DNA of 64,000 bases from Clostridium beijerinckii (GTDB lineage Bacteria > Bacillota > Clostridia > Clostridiales > Clostridiaceae), in contig NZ_CP073653.1 of the NCBI RefSeq assembly GCF_018223745.1, forward strand, positions 3,434,001 through 3,498,000, in the 5' to 3' direction. Below are positions 26,664-35,712 of the stretch, in pieces. Position numbers and translations under genes: made by a program. Numbering within the stretch: position 1 is the stretch's first letter; the number at the start of each line of letters is the position of its first letter. A model generated the notes under the pieces. The model was not told the origin of the DNA. It worked only from the letters and a program-made list of their open reading frames with translations, and did not search any database.

Positions 26664-28547
26664 TTAAACGTTAACCGGCTCGTCTATTTGGATTGAGTTC
26701 AGAATTTTCATAAATTCATCACCCATTATGGTTTCCTTGAAAATTAGATGCGATGATATTTTGCCCAAAGCTTCCATATTAGCCTTTAGGAGATTTTTTG
26801 CCTTTTCGTAGGATTCATTGATTATATTCATAACCTCACGGTCAACTTCAGCAGATATTTCATCTGAACAATTCCTTACTGGTCTGCCGTCAAGATATCT
26901 GTTTTGAATTGATTCAAGTCCTATCATACCAAATTTTTCTGACATTCCATACATTGTTACCATTTGTCTTGCAATACTAGTAGCTCTTTCAATATCATTT
27001 GAAGCACCTGTAGTTATTTCATTAAACACAAGATCTTCAGCTGCTCTTCCTGCAAGAAGAACAACTATCTGTTCTAGCAATTCATCTTTAGACATAAGGT
27101 ACTTTTCTTCTTCCGGCATCTGCATAGTATATCCAAGTGCTCCCATTGTTCTTGGAACAATTGTAATCTTATGAACTGGCTGAGTCTTTTTCTGAAGCGC
27201 TGAAGCTAATGCATGTCCAACTTCGTGAAATGCAACAAGACTTTTCTCATTCTCAGTCATTACTCTATCCTTTTTCTCTTTACCTGCAATTACAGTTTCG
27301 ACTGCCTCAAATAAATCATCCTGCCTAACCGTATCTCTCCCCATTCTTACAGCTCTTAAAGCAGCTTCATTAACCATGTTTGCAAGATCAGCACCAACAG
27401 CACCAGCAGTAGCAAGTGCTATCTCTTTTAAATTAACGCTTTCATCCATTATTATATTCTTAGAATGAACCTTTAATATATTTTCTCTTCCCTTAAGATC
27501 TGGTTTATCTACTATAACTCTACGATCAAAACGTCCAGGTCTTAATAGCGCTTTATCAAGGACTTCTGGTCTATTAGTGGCTGCAAGAATAACAACTCCC
27601 TTTGAAGAATCGAAGCCATCCATTTCAGCAAGTAACTGGTTTAAGGTCTGTTCTCTTTCATCATTTCCACTTATATTACCTTCTCTACTCTTACCTATTG
27701 CATCAATTTCATCAATAAAAATAATACATGGTGCTTGCTTTTCAGCTTGAGCAAACAAATCTCTTACTCTTGAAGCTCCAACACCTACAAACATCTCTAC
27801 AAAACCTGACCCAGAAAGTGAGAAAAATGGTACCTTTGCTTCTCCTGCTACAGCTTTTGCAAGTAATGTCTTTCCTGTACCTGGAGGTCCTACTAAAAGT
27901 GCGCCTTTAGGAAGCTTAGCTCCTATCTTTGTATATCTTTCAGGTTTGTGAAGAAAATCAACTATCTCCTTAAGAGATTCTTTAGCTTCTTCCTGACCTG
28001 CTACATCTTTAAAAGATACTCCTGTAGTCTTTTCAACATATACCTTCGCATTACTTTTTCCGACGGACATAAATCCTCCTCCGCCGCCTCCAATTTTATT
28101 ACTTAAAGACTTCATGAACCAATTACCTAACATATAGAATATAGCAAAAGGTATAATCCAAGAAAGTATAAAACCGATAATTGGAGACTGAGTATTTTTT
28201 ACAGGGGTAGTAAACTTTACATCTGCATTATATAGTTTATCTACAAGTTGAGGATAATCTAAGTTGCCAGTATAATATAATTTTTTATTTACAACTGAAG
28301 CATCCTCATCACTTTTTGGTGTTATAACAAGCTTGTCACTATAGATCTCAACTGATTCTACTTGTTTATTATTTACCATTGTAAGAAATTCACTATAATC
28401 AATTTGTTTATGATTTGACTGAGAAATCAAATTTATAACTATGTTTATTACTAATGTAATTATAAGCGCTGCTATAATGTATTTCGGTAACTCCTTTTTA
28501 TTGGGTAATCCATTTTTTTTAGGCGACTCTTTTCTATTTTGAAACAT
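26664..28547 (-). CDS. ftsH: ATP-dependent zinc metalloprotease FtsH
   Basis: Encodes 627 aa from an ATG at 28547 with AAAGGAGG upstream. Two membrane segments (about 24-44 and 125-145) flank a short extracytoplasmic domain. The AAA module follows, with Walker A GPPGTGKT, Walker [12 protein letters not shown] and the second region of homology, then the peptidase domain with zinc motif HEVGH. It unfolds and degrades membrane and regulatory proteins at the inner face of the membrane. It lies 91 bp after the YugP-type peptidase gene with no terminator between, so both probably share one transcript and its riboswitch-like leader. Confidence 0.96.
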   Translation of the reverse strand: MFQNRKESPKKNGLPNKKELPKYIIAALIITLVINIVINLISQSNHKQIDYSEFLTMVNNKQVESVEIYSDKLVITPKSDEDASVVNKKLYYTGNLDYPQLVDKLYNADVKFTTPVKNTQSPIIGFILSWIIPFAIFYMLGNWFMKSLSNKIGGGGGGFMSVGKSNAKVYVEKTTGVSFKDVAGQEEAKESLKEIVDFLHKPERYTKIGAKLPKGALLVGPPGTGKTLLAKAVAGEAKVPFFSLSGSGFVEMFVGVGASRVRDLFAQAEKQAPCIIFIDEIDAIGKSREGNISGNDEREQTLNQLLAEMDGFDSSKGVVILAATNRPEVLDKALLRPGRFDRRVIVDKPDLKGRENILKVHSKNIIMDESVNLKEIALATAGAVGADLANMVNEAALRAVRMGRDTVRQDDLFEAVETVIAGKEKKDRVMTENEKSLVAFHEVGHALASALQKKTQPVHKITIVPRTMGALGYTMQMPEEEKYLMSKDELLEQIVVLLAGRAAEDLVFNEITTGASNDIERATSIARQMVTMYGMSEKFGMIGLESIQNRYLDGRPVRNCSDEISAEVDREVMNIINESYEKAKNLLKANMEALGKISSHLIFKETIMGDEFMKILNSIQIDEPVNV

Positions 28548-28638
28548 AAACTTTCCTCCTTTAATATTAGCAAATTACAACCTTAACCAAATAATCTGTA
28601 TTGTATGGACTTTAACACGCTCCATGCATGATAATTTA

Positions 28639-29322
28639 TTATTCTCTATCACTACTTCCCATGAATAAAAATATAAGGTGAAGCAAACTTGCAACAGCAG
28701 TTATTGCAGAAGCAACATAAGTCATAGCTGCTGCATTTAGCACTTTTTTTGCAGGAGCCATTTCATTAAAACTAAGTATTCCTTGGGATTCTAACTCTGA
28801 TATTGCTCTTTTACTTGCATTAAATTCTACTGGTAAAGTTACAAAATAAAATGCTACCGCCCCAGTAAAAAACACTATGCCTAGTTGTGCAAGCAAAGGA
28901 ATTTGAAATATTAATCCAAAAATCGCCATATATGGGCCTGCCATAGAACCTATATTTGCAATTTGTACAAGCCCACTTCTTATAGAAAGTGGTGCATATT
29001 GTACTTTATGTTGTATTGCATGTCCAGTTTCATGAGCTGCAACACCTATGGCTGCAACAGAATTGCTGTAATATACTGATTCAGATAATCTCACTACCTT
29101 TTTTCCAGGATCATAGTGATCAGTTAAGCTGCCTGCTGTGGGAACTACAGCTACATCATAAAGTCCATTTCTATCAAGAATTCTCCTTGCAACATCTGCA
29201 CCAGTAAATCCTCTAGCATTGCCATAATTGCTATACTTGTCAAAAGTTCCTTTTACTTTAAATTGACAATAAAGCGAAAAAGCCAATGCCGGTAAAACTA
29301 AAATAATATAATAAATGTCCAT
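28639..29322 (-). CDS. Membrane zinc metallopeptidase (YugP family)
   Basis: Encodes 227 aa from an ATG at 29322 with GGAGGG upstream. It begins with a membrane segment, has the zincin motif HETGH near residue 97 (VGVAAHETGHAIQH), and three further hydrophobic segments from about residue 115. This family is conserved in Firmicutes as a membrane-bound neutral zinc peptidase of unknown substrate. Its leader carries a probable metal-responsive riboswitch, and ftsH follows in the same orientation. Confidence 0.88.
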   Translation of the reverse strand: MDIYYIILVLPALAFSLYCQFKVKGTFDKYSNYGNARGFTGADVARRILDRNGLYDVAVVPTAGSLTDHYDPGKKVVRLSESVYYSNSVAAIGVAAHETGHAIQHKVQYAPLSIRSGLVQIANIGSMAGPYMAIFGLIFQIPLLAQLGIVFFTGAVAFYFVTLPVEFNASKRAISELESQGILSFNEMAPAKKVLNAAAMTYVASAITAVASLLHLIFLFMGSSDRE

Positions 29323-29364
29323 GTTTATCCCTCCACTATCTTGATTTTATAGTTTTAATTTAAC

Positions 29365-29414
29365 AAAAAAGACCTTTGATCTGATTCAGTAACAACTAAA
29401 TCGTATCAAAGGTC
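29365..29414 (-). terminator. Intrinsic terminator in the leader of the YugP/FtsH unit
   Basis: GACCTTTGAT and its complement ATCAAAGGTC, followed by TTTTTT on the minus strand, lie upstream of the start codon at 29322. The 5' arm includes the GACCTTT at the 3' end of the aptamer-like region, as expected for an expression platform. Confidence 0.8.
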
Positions 29415-29500
29415 TTGCTTTCCATTTGGAGTATAGAACCAGGCAGTTTTAATTGCCGGTTGTTGGCTCTATAGCTTATAAGCTACTCCCCTAAGTTATA
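29409..29500 (-). ncRNA. Probable yybP-ykoY (Mn2+) riboswitch aptamer
   Basis: The minus strand shows AGGGGAGTAGC, a short GCTTATAAGC hairpin, TAGAGCCAAC...TGGTTCTA closing over GGCA/TGCC, TACTCC, and GCAAGACCTTTG, in that order. The GGGGAGUAGC start and GCAAGACCUUU end are as I remember them for the yybP-ykoY class. The outer P1 helix is poorly paired here, which lowers confidence. The overlapping terminator and leader position support a regulatory RNA even if the class is wrong. Confidence 0.6.
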
Positions 29501-29692
29501 TGAAGTATATCATACCTTATTATATGGTGTCAATACATATTAATTCACAAATTTCTATTTTGTTTTAATTTTCACTACATTCCGACATTTTATAAATATA
29601 GGTAATTATTTAAGACTATGAAAAGTGTCCAAACCTCAATAAATATTCACCTAGCTTACGACATTGATTAATCATAATGCAATAATAATAAA

Positions 29693-30580
29693 TTATTTCA
29701 CTGATGCTTCATAGATTTCTTTAATTGATTTTAATATTGTTGCATTAAATTCTTCTTCAGTTTGCTGAGCAGTGAGCCCTTGAGATAAAGCTCTTGAAAA
29801 ACTGGCAATTAATCCATTATTGCGTCCGAGTCTTTCGTTTGCTTCTGCTTGACTATAACCACCTGACAGAGCTACTACTCTGACAACATGTGGCTCATCT
29901 ATTAAATCAATGTAGAAATTATCTTGAGTTGGTATTGAAAGTTTAAGCATCACTTTTGTTTCTTTATCAAGTTTTGATAATTGCTCTAAAATTTCAAGTT
30001 TTAAAAGTTTTTCAGATTCTTCCTTATCGGTGCTATGGATGTCAACTTCTGGTTCAATAATAGGAACAAGACCTGCTTCTACAATCTGTTTACCAATTTC
30101 AAATTGCTGATCAACTACCATTTTAATTCCTTTAGCATTTGCTTCCTTAATAACTGAGCGCATTTTTGTTCCAAAAATGTTTTTTTCTACTGCCTGCTTT
30201 AAAAGATCATCTAAATTACTTATTGGTTTCATAAGCTGAACACCATTTTCAATTTCAGTTAAGCCTTTATCAACCTTTAAGAAAGGTACAATATTTTTTT
30301 CCTTCCAAAGATAATCAGGTGTATATTGATTGTCAATAGTACGATACATTGTGTCTTCAAATAGTATAGCACCCAAAATATATTCTGAAGTAAATGCTGG
30401 ACTCTTTATTATGCGCTTCCTCATTTCATGTACTTGATCAAACATTTCCTCCTCATTAGAATAACTATTTTCTTTAATCCCATACTCAAGTAACGCTTTT
30501 GGAGTACTGCCACCACTTTGATCTAAAGCTGCAATAAATCCTTTACCTGTATGTATTCGGTTCATTTGATTTTCATTCAT
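29693..30580 (-). CDS. fda: Class I fructose-bisphosphate aldolase
   Basis: Encodes 295 aa from an ATG at 30580 with AAGGAGGAG upstream. It opens with [19 protein letters not shown], the signature of the short bacterial class I (Schiff-base) aldolases, and has [20 protein letters not shown] and the substrate-phosphate loop [15 protein letters not shown]. It cleaves fructose-1,6-bisphosphate to dihydroxyacetone phosphate and glyceraldehyde-3-phosphate in the cytoplasm. It is monocistronic; no other glycolytic gene is adjacent. Confidence 0.95.
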   Translation of the reverse strand: MNENQMNRIHTGKGFIAALDQSGGSTPKALLEYGIKENSYSNEEEMFDQVHEMRKRIIKSPAFTSEYILGAILFEDTMYRTIDNQYTPDYLWKEKNIVPFLKVDKGLTEIENGVQLMKPISNLDDLLKQAVEKNIFGTKMRSVIKEANAKGIKMVVDQQFEIGKQIVEAGLVPIIEPEVDIHSTDKEESEKLLKLEILEQLSKLDKETKVMLKLSIPTQDNFYIDLIDEPHVVRVVALSGGYSQAEANERLGRNNGLIASFSRALSQGLTAQQTEEEFNATILKSIKEIYEASVK

Positions 30581-30946
30581 CTAATTCTCCTCCTTCTCTT
30601 TATCTTAGATTAGAATCATGTCTTACTTTTTATTATAGTGTCTTTCTCTATTAATTATGCGTTTGCTAATATTATAAATTTAACACAATCTGCAATCACT
30701 ATAAATAAAGCTCAAAGAAATAATATAAGTCCTTTGAGCTTTATTTATAAATTCACATATAGTTGATTAATTATTATCCAAACTAATGAGTAATTGAATA
30801 CTTTTTTATGAATTACGCATAACTAATGTTGGAATATATTAAAATGATTAATTCTATTAAGTAAATTACTTAATTCAGCTCCTTCAAAGGAACTTATTTC
30901 ACTAGTAAATTTTGCTTTAAATATACTATGGAAGGGGAAATATATT
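30581..30946. other. Intergenic region between fda and small secreted protein gene
   Basis: 366 bp without a gene. It contains a strong hairpin (AAATAAAGCTCAAAG and complement, 30703-30746) with T-rich sequence on both sides that follows no gene on either strand. This could be an orphan terminator ending a short untranslated transcript. Confidence 0.45.
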
Positions 30947-31264
30947 ATGAAAAAATCTACTATAGTGTTTTTTATATTTTTATTATTGTCATTTACTAAT
31001 TTAGCTCAAAATACCAGTGCTGCTCCCATAAGTTTAAGTCAAGGTATTTATAATGTACGAGATATTAATCTACCAATAGGTTCTACTGTGACGGCTAGAA
31101 TTAATGACCCTAACGGTAGAGTTATTATCTTCGTCATTGATAATAACCAATACATGAGAGAACTTACAAGGCTAGATTCTCAATCAAACGAACAAACTCT
31201 TAAACCTTTTAACTATGGCTATTCAGTTATAATTTTTGGGAATACTCCTGTTACTTTCTCCTAA
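30947..31264 (+). CDS. Small secreted protein, paralogue of 47792-48112
   Basis: Encodes 105 aa from an ATG at 30947 with GGAAGGGG upstream. Residues 1-26 are a signal peptide ending near TSAA. The mature part of about 79 residues is beta-rich, with the conserved frame GIYNVRDINL, then IIFVIDNN, then TLKPFNYGYSVIIFGNTPVTFS at the very end. The protein at 47792-48112 has the same length, layout and C-terminus (ILGQGALTFS). I do not recognise the family. The lack of a wall anchor or lipobox suggests it is released or loosely surface-bound. Confidence 0.8.
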   Translation: MKKSTIVFFIFLLLSFTNLAQNTSAAPISLSQGIYNVRDINLPIGSTVTARINDPNGRVIIFVIDNNQYMRELTRLDSQSNEQTLKPFNYGYSVIIFGNTPVTFS

Positions 31265-31595
31265 AAAACTTTCTCAATTCATATACTTTTAATTTTTTCT
31301 GCAATAGCAGCAATATAATTTCAAAACCAAAAGCATCAGTTAAACTTTCTAATCTACTGCTTTTAAATGTATTTACTCAACAGTGAATTTTATATTTATT
31401 TTACATACTCTTCTTATAAGTGCAATAGAGCATAAAAAATGCAGTCAAGTTAATGACTGCACTTAATGGGATCTAAAGTAAAAATTGAAAATAGCTCAAC
31501 TTTCACAACTATATTTTATCACATTTATTTATAAATTTTAAGCAATAAATAAAGCAGTAGAAAAATTTCTTCTAACTACTGCTTTTAGTTTTACT
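31265..31595. other. Convergent intergenic region with hairpins
   Basis: 331 bp without a gene. Hairpins at about 31329-31364 (imperfect), 31434-31461 (TGCAGTCA/TGACTGCA with a minus-strand T run) and 31551-31586 (AAAGCAGTAG/CTACTGCTTT) are probably terminators for the convergent genes on either side. Confidence 0.6.
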
Positions 31596-32213
31596 TTATT
31601 GGGCAATTGCCTTCATTAATGTTACAACATCATCTTCACCCGGTAACCAAGCACCGCCTTTTTTAGTTAATGTTATTGTTACTGTCTGTGGTTCTTCTTT
31701 TAATATACCAGACGCCATACTGCCCCCTATAAGCTTAAAAGCTTCTGTATATATTTGTTGTTCAGTCATTGAAGGATTTTCAGTAACTTTTTTCATTATT
31801 TCACTCTGGCCATTTTCAGTGATTTTCTTCATATCAAACCCTTTTATTTTAACTTGAACTTTTGCTGTGTCCTTTTCTGTTGACGCAGAAACCACTTCAT
31901 ATTCCACTTTAGTTAATCCTGTAATAATATCTTTCTTAAAAGAATTTTTTATATCATCTGTTAGAATGCTTTCATCTAAACCTGAATTTCCAAAGGCCAT
32001 CATCATGCCATCATCAAAGCTACTTCTAAATTCAGTATAATCTTCTTCCTTCATCCCTATCTTGTCCATATTAGTTTTATCATCTTTTAAAAGTAGATCT
32101 AAAAATATTTTAGCACTTTCTTCTGGAGTTGCTTTTGTTCCGCAACCTACTAGCATTATTGTTACCATCATAACAGCTAACAATATGGTAGAAATTCTTT
32201 TGATTTTTTTCAT
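31596..32213 (-). CDS. Secreted lipoprotein, DUF5105-like
   Basis: Encodes 205 aa from an ATG at 32213 with AGGGGG upstream. The signal peptide ends in the lipobox LVGC (cysteine about residue 23), so it is anchored to the outer face of the membrane. The rest has a helical first half (TPEESAKIFLDLLLKDDKTNMDKIG) and a beta C-terminal half (KVQVKIKGFD, EPQTVTITLTKKGGAWLPGEDD), the pattern of clostridial DUF5105/DUF4878-like lipoproteins. The function is unknown. Confidence 0.8.
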   Translation of the reverse strand: MKKIKRISTILLAVMMVTIMLVGCGTKATPEESAKIFLDLLLKDDKTNMDKIGMKEEDYTEFRSSFDDGMMMAFGNSGLDESILTDDIKNSFKKDIITGLTKVEYEVVSASTEKDTAKVQVKIKGFDMKKITENGQSEIMKKVTENPSMTEQQIYTEAFKLIGGSMASGILKEEPQTVTITLTKKGGAWLPGEDDVVTLMKAIAQ

Positions 32214-32370
32214 TATTATTCCCCCTAAAATATAGTATTTAATTTCATATAGCAATACATTAATTACCACATGGTTAATATTTTATTATATTTTCCAATT
32301 AATTTCAACATTTATTTCATATTAATTCAATACTTGGGCATATATGTAACCAGTTAAGTTAAATAATAAA

Positions 32371-32404
32371 GAGGCAAACTAGAAATTCTTAACTAGAGCG
32401 CCTC
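32371..32404 (-). terminator. Terminator downstream of the tRNA-like gene
   Basis: GAGGCG and CTAG pair with CTAG and GCCTC, followed by TTTATTATTT on the minus strand. Confidence 0.6.
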
Positions 32405-32461
32405 AATTGCTTTATTCACATTTCGCTATAAGCATATATTACAAACTATAATATAAGTTGT

Positions 32462-32546
32462 TGGAAAATACAGGACTCGAACCTGTGGAGCTTTTACACT
32501 CACTAGCTTAGTAAGCCAGCCCATTAAACCACTCTGACAATTTTCC
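32462..32546 (-). tRNA. tRNA-Ser-like gene, anticodon ACU (atypical)
   Basis: 85 nt fold as a class II tRNA: acceptor GGAAAAT/ATTTTCC (7 bp), a short D stem with Ser-like loop GAGTGGTTTAA, anticodon stem CTGGC/GCTAG with loop TTACTAA (anticodon ACT at 32510-32512), a long variable arm, and a perfect T arm ACAGG-TTCGAGT-CCTGT. The variable arm and D loop are Ser-type. Three things are odd: the anticodon is A34-C-U where bacteria use GCU for AGY codons, the discriminator base is A where bacterial tRNA-Ser normally has G, and no CCA is encoded. It may be a pseudo-tRNA or a specialised tRNA. It starts 13 nt after the stop of the Spo0E-like gene. Confidence 0.75.
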
Positions 32547-32559
32547 ATATAAGAGAATA

Positions 32560-32730
32560 TTATTTAATTGTTCTCCTTAGCAATTCATTGTACTCATTCA
32601 GTGCAAAGTTTAATCTTCTACACACACTAATCACCTCCCTATCTAATGAATTTCCTTCATCGCCCATAATTTTGCATAAGGCTTGTCTCATTCTACTAAT
32701 CATCATCTCTTTTTCTTTTAAATATTCCAA
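32560..32730 (-). CDS. Spo0E-like aspartyl-phosphate phosphatase
   Basis: A 56-aa protein from a TTG at 32730 with a perfect GGAGGG 7 bp upstream. It is two predicted helices, MEYLKEKEMMISRMRQALCKI and SLDREVISVCRRLNFALNEYNELL. The second matches the Spo0E family signature in outline (LDxEVIxxSxxLDxxLNEY), with cysteine and arginine in place of SQ/SR and N for D. Family members dephosphorylate Spo0A~P and delay sporulation. The tRNA-Ser-like gene follows 13 nt downstream, so the two are probably cotranscribed. Confidence 0.8.
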   Translation of the reverse strand: MEYLKEKEMMISRMRQALCKIMGDEGNSLDREVISVCRRLNFALNEYNELLRRTIK

Positions 32731-33022
32731 ATATTTACCCTCCTTACTTTTTTTATTAGTATAACCCCTAAATAGTAAAATTTATGTATCACTTGTTACA
32801 TAAATAGGTTGCGGCCAAAATATTCATATTATTTACATATATTCTATGTATAACCTCAGAACTTCAAATGTAATTACTTAATATGATGAACGCATGAAAA
32901 TTATATATTTCTGGATTAATAATTCCACATCTGTTTTATAACCTAATTTTCTATTGTTCTCTGTGTATATTGTTTAACATTTCTTAAGTGTATCTAATAT
33001 ATTAAAAGTAAATGAGGTGTTT

Positions 33023-33163
33023 ATGATGCCAAATAATGAAAATGAAATATTTTATATAGTTGGCGCCATACTTACTATATTAGTAAACGTGCCAGAGATT
33101 ATAAGACAAATAAATATTAATTTAAAGTTCAATGAATCTATAAAGCACCATAAAATACTATGA
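33023..33163 (+). CDS. Small 46-aa protein with one hydrophobic segment
   Basis: Starts at an ATG at 33023 with GAGGTG upstream (a second ATG follows directly). The protein has an acidic N-terminus, a hydrophobic stretch IFYIVGAILTILVNVPEII (about residues 9-27) and a basic C-terminus, so it is probably a single-pass membrane peptide. A strong terminator starts 10 bp after the stop codon, supporting a real transcript. No family was recognised. Confidence 0.55.
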   Translation: MMPNNENEIFYIVGAILTILVNVPEIIRQININLKFNESIKHHKIL

Positions 33164-33172
33164 TTAGGATGC

Positions 33173-33207
33173 AAAAAAAGCGCTTAGAATAATTCTAAAC
33201 GCTTTTT
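33173..33207. terminator. Bidirectional terminator after the 46-aa ORF
   Basis: AAAAAGCG and TTAGAAT pair with ATTCTAA and CGCTTTTT around a one-base loop region; A and T runs lie on both flanks. Confidence 0.8.
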
Positions 33208-33362
33208 CCTTCCAAAAATTAATTCCTCTATAATTGTAATTTTGTCTTAGTTGAATACAGAAACATTTATTTCACTAGTTATATTTAATAATAAAAAGCA
33301 TTCCCTCTAATTTAATATAATACTACAAAGGTATATTTTCTTATTCACAATTAATAGATATC

Positions 33363-35084
33363 CTATATTTTAAACTTAGCTATAATCCATCTTAACTCTT
33401 CAGACATTTGAGATAGAAGTTTACTAGATGAAGCTATCTCCTCAACAGATGCTAATTGTTCCTCAGCCGCTGCCGATATTGTTTGAGTCTCATCAGCTAT
33501 ATTACTACTTATGTTTTTAATATTATTTACTGAATCAACAGATTCTTTAGTTCCTACAGTTACTTCAGTGATAGAATATGATATTTCATGAATCTGACTA
33601 GATATTTCTATTATCATTTGAAGGATTTCCTTAAAACTTATTCCTGCAACATCAACGACATCTGCTCCTGTTTTAACTTCTTTTGAGTTTTCATTCATAA
33701 CAGCAACTGCACTATTGGTTTTGTTTTGTACATCATTAATAATTCCAGCTATTTCTTTAGTTGCCTCTTGTGATTGTTCTGCTAACTTTCTAATTTCTTC
33801 CGCTACTACACTAAAACCTTTCCCGGCTTCCCCAGCCCTTGCAGATTCTATTGCCGCATTTAATGCTAGAAGATTTGTTTGCTCTGATATACCTTGGATT
33901 GTATCAAGTATTTGTCCAATTTTCACTGATTTCTCTTCAAGCTCGCTTATAATATGCGATGTTTCACTAGTCTTTTTCTCTATTATTTCCATTTGGTTCA
34001 TTGCCTTCACTACAGCCTCTTCGCCAGCATTTGCTGATATTTTTGCCTTATCTGTTAACGATGAAACAGATTTTGTATTTTCAGATACTACATTTATCTT
34101 ATTAGATATGTTTTCAACCACTTTGTTTGTACTATTAGCAAAAGAAAATTGCTCATCTGCTCCATGTGCCATTGTTGTTACTGCGGATGCAACTAGATTT
34201 GATGCATCTGCTGATTGCTCAGCACTTGCTGTAAGCTCTTCAGATGATAATACTAACTGCTCAGATGTATTTCCTAATTGTTTTATTAGTTCAATAATGT
34301 TTTTGGTCATCTTATCTATCGCATTACTTACAACACCAAATTCACTCTTATCATTAAGACTTTCTTCTTTTATCTTTACAGAAAAATCACCTTGTGATAA
34401 AGAACCCATGTATACTACAAAGTCATTTAATCTCTTTGTGATACGTTTTGTTATTAGTATTCCTAATAAAATTGCTAATATTGAAGCTATAATAACAATA
34501 CTTATAAATGTTGCTGTTGCAATTTTTAAATTTGCTTTATCCTGAGCGTTTATTTTTTCAGCAATTTGTCTATTATGTTCTCCAAGTTCAACTAAATCAG
34601 CTAAGAAAGTATCAGCATATGATTCAACGTTTTTCTCATAGTATTCGTACGCTTCTTGATTTTTGTTTTCAATGGCTAAATCTAGTGCGACTTTTCTTCC
34701 TTCCCTATATTTAGCTAAATTACTATCAATCTTACTGATCTTATCAGCCTCAAAATCATCTAATTTCATTTTTTTATAAAGAGCCATATAGTTGTTAAAT
34801 TCTTCAGCACGAGTATTTATATCTTTTGTTAAATTACTATTTTCATTTTTATCAGTAGTTACCATAATTCTAAAAATGTCAGCTGATATAGCCCTTGCAT
34901 GCACTCTAGACTCACTAAGCCATTCACTAGATAGCAGTCTTTCACTATACATGACCTCCATACTTTTACTAGACGTTTGTAAAAAATAGTAACCGGTTAT
35001 TCCAACTGCAAATAATCCTACTAAAGAGCAAATTATAAGCATCGCTAATTTTCTACCTACCTTTAAATTATTAAGCCACGTCAT
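33363..35084 (-). CDS. Methyl-accepting chemotaxis protein, membrane-bound
   Basis: Encodes 573 aa from an ATG at 35084. TM1 (about 12-32), a four-helix-bundle ligand domain (about 35-185, 4HB_MCP type), TM2 (about 188-210), a HAMP domain (about 212-265) and the long coiled-coil signalling domain with tip [23 protein letters not shown]... trimmed here to its core [15 protein letters not shown], then [15 protein letters not shown]. It senses an extracellular ligand and signals to CheA. There is no C-terminal CheR-tethering pentapeptide. The leader contains a c-di-GMP-II riboswitch whose P1 helix competes with a terminator. Confidence 0.93.
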   Translation of the reverse strand: MTWLNNLKVGRKLAMLIICSLVGLFAVGITGYYFLQTSSKSMEVMYSERLLSSEWLSESRVHARAISADIFRIMVTTDKNENSNLTKDINTRAEEFNNYMALYKKMKLDDFEADKISKIDSNLAKYREGRKVALDLAIENKNQEAYEYYEKNVESYADTFLADLVELGEHNRQIAEKINAQDKANLKIATATFISIVIIASILAILLGILITKRITKRLNDFVVYMGSLSQGDFSVKIKEESLNDKSEFGVVSNAIDKMTKNIIELIKQLGNTSEQLVLSSEELTASAEQSADASNLVASAVTTMAHGADEQFSFANSTNKVVENISNKINVVSENTKSVSSLTDKAKISANAGEEAVVKAMNQMEIIEKKTSETSHIISELEEKSVKIGQILDTIQGISEQTNLLALNAAIESARAGEAGKGFSVVAEEIRKLAEQSQEATKEIAGIINDVQNKTNSAVAVMNENSKEVKTGADVVDVAGISFKEILQMIIEISSQIHEISYSITEVTVGTKESVDSVNNIKNISSNIADETQTISAAAEEQLASVEEIASSSKLLSQMSEELRWIIAKFKI

Positions 35085-35162
35085 TTTATTGTCCCCCTTA
35101 TCTTAATACTAGGATCTTAAATATAATTTCATTATTACAATATATTTATTAAAATGATTAAT

Positions 35163-35220
35163 AAAAAATAAAAAACCAACAAAAACTTAATATGTTTATG
35201 GATTACTAAGTTTTAATTGG
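35163..35220 (-). terminator. Terminator of the c-di-GMP-II expression platform
   Basis: On the minus strand CCAA and AAAACTTA pair with TAAGTTTT and TTGG, followed by TTTTTTATTTTTT. Its 5' arm CCAATT is also the 3' strand of the aptamer P1 helix, so the two structures are mutually exclusive. Confidence 0.8.
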
Positions 35221-35288
35221 TCGGTTGCACAACTAGCTCCAAATTCTCAAAGTGCCCAGATATAGAGAATTTTTCATCGCTTCCAATT
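35215..35288 (-). ncRNA. c-di-GMP-II riboswitch aptamer
   Basis: The minus strand carries the class's conserved core in order: AATTGG (P1 5'), GATGAAAAATTCT, TGGGCACTTTGAGAATTTGG, GCTAGTTGTGCAACCGACC and CCAATT (P1 3'). GGGCACUU and GUGCAACCGACC are hallmarks of the class II c-di-GMP aptamer with its pseudoknot. Because ligand-stabilised P1 sequesters the 5' arm of the downstream terminator, ligand should favour read-through into the chemoreceptor gene (an ON switch). That logic is inferred from the pairings. Confidence 0.92.
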
Positions 35289-35630
35289 GTTCTATTTTTT
35301 ATAAATACACTTACCTAATATATAGAAATATTATCATATTCATGCAAAAAAATCAATAATGCTTAATATAAATTGTCGAAATTTATTCCATTAGCTTCCG
35401 ATTATACTATTCTTATTTACAGTAGAAAATTTTTAATTATACGAAACTTCCCTGTACAACCATATCAATTCACTAGTTCTCCTTAAATTAATGCATCTCA
35501 ACTAATAAGTACTTTTCTAAGATTCAAGAATGAAAAAAACTACGCAGAATCAAAATTAATTCGACTTAGGATTTTTTCATAATTTTATTTACCAATAAAT
35601 CACAAATAAATGCTATATATAAATAGGACG

Positions 35631-35670
35631 AACCTTAAAAATAGATACTAAACGCTCTATTTTTAAGGTT
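35631..35670. terminator. Hairpin downstream of the ABC-F gene
   Basis: AACCTTAAAAATAGA and its exact complement form a 15-bp stem, 43 bp after the ABC-F stop codon. The T run is better on the plus strand. The rest of the 628-bp gap up to the chemoreceptor holds the riboswitch and no gene. Confidence 0.6.
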
Positions 35671-35712
35671 TCTTTTTATACATTCTTATAGAATTACATC
35701 CGCAATGTAATA

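Noticed and set aside
33715-34545. Long plus-strand open frame opposite the membrane chemoreceptor
   Set aside because: Shadow of the minus-strand coding sequence, without start site or domain.
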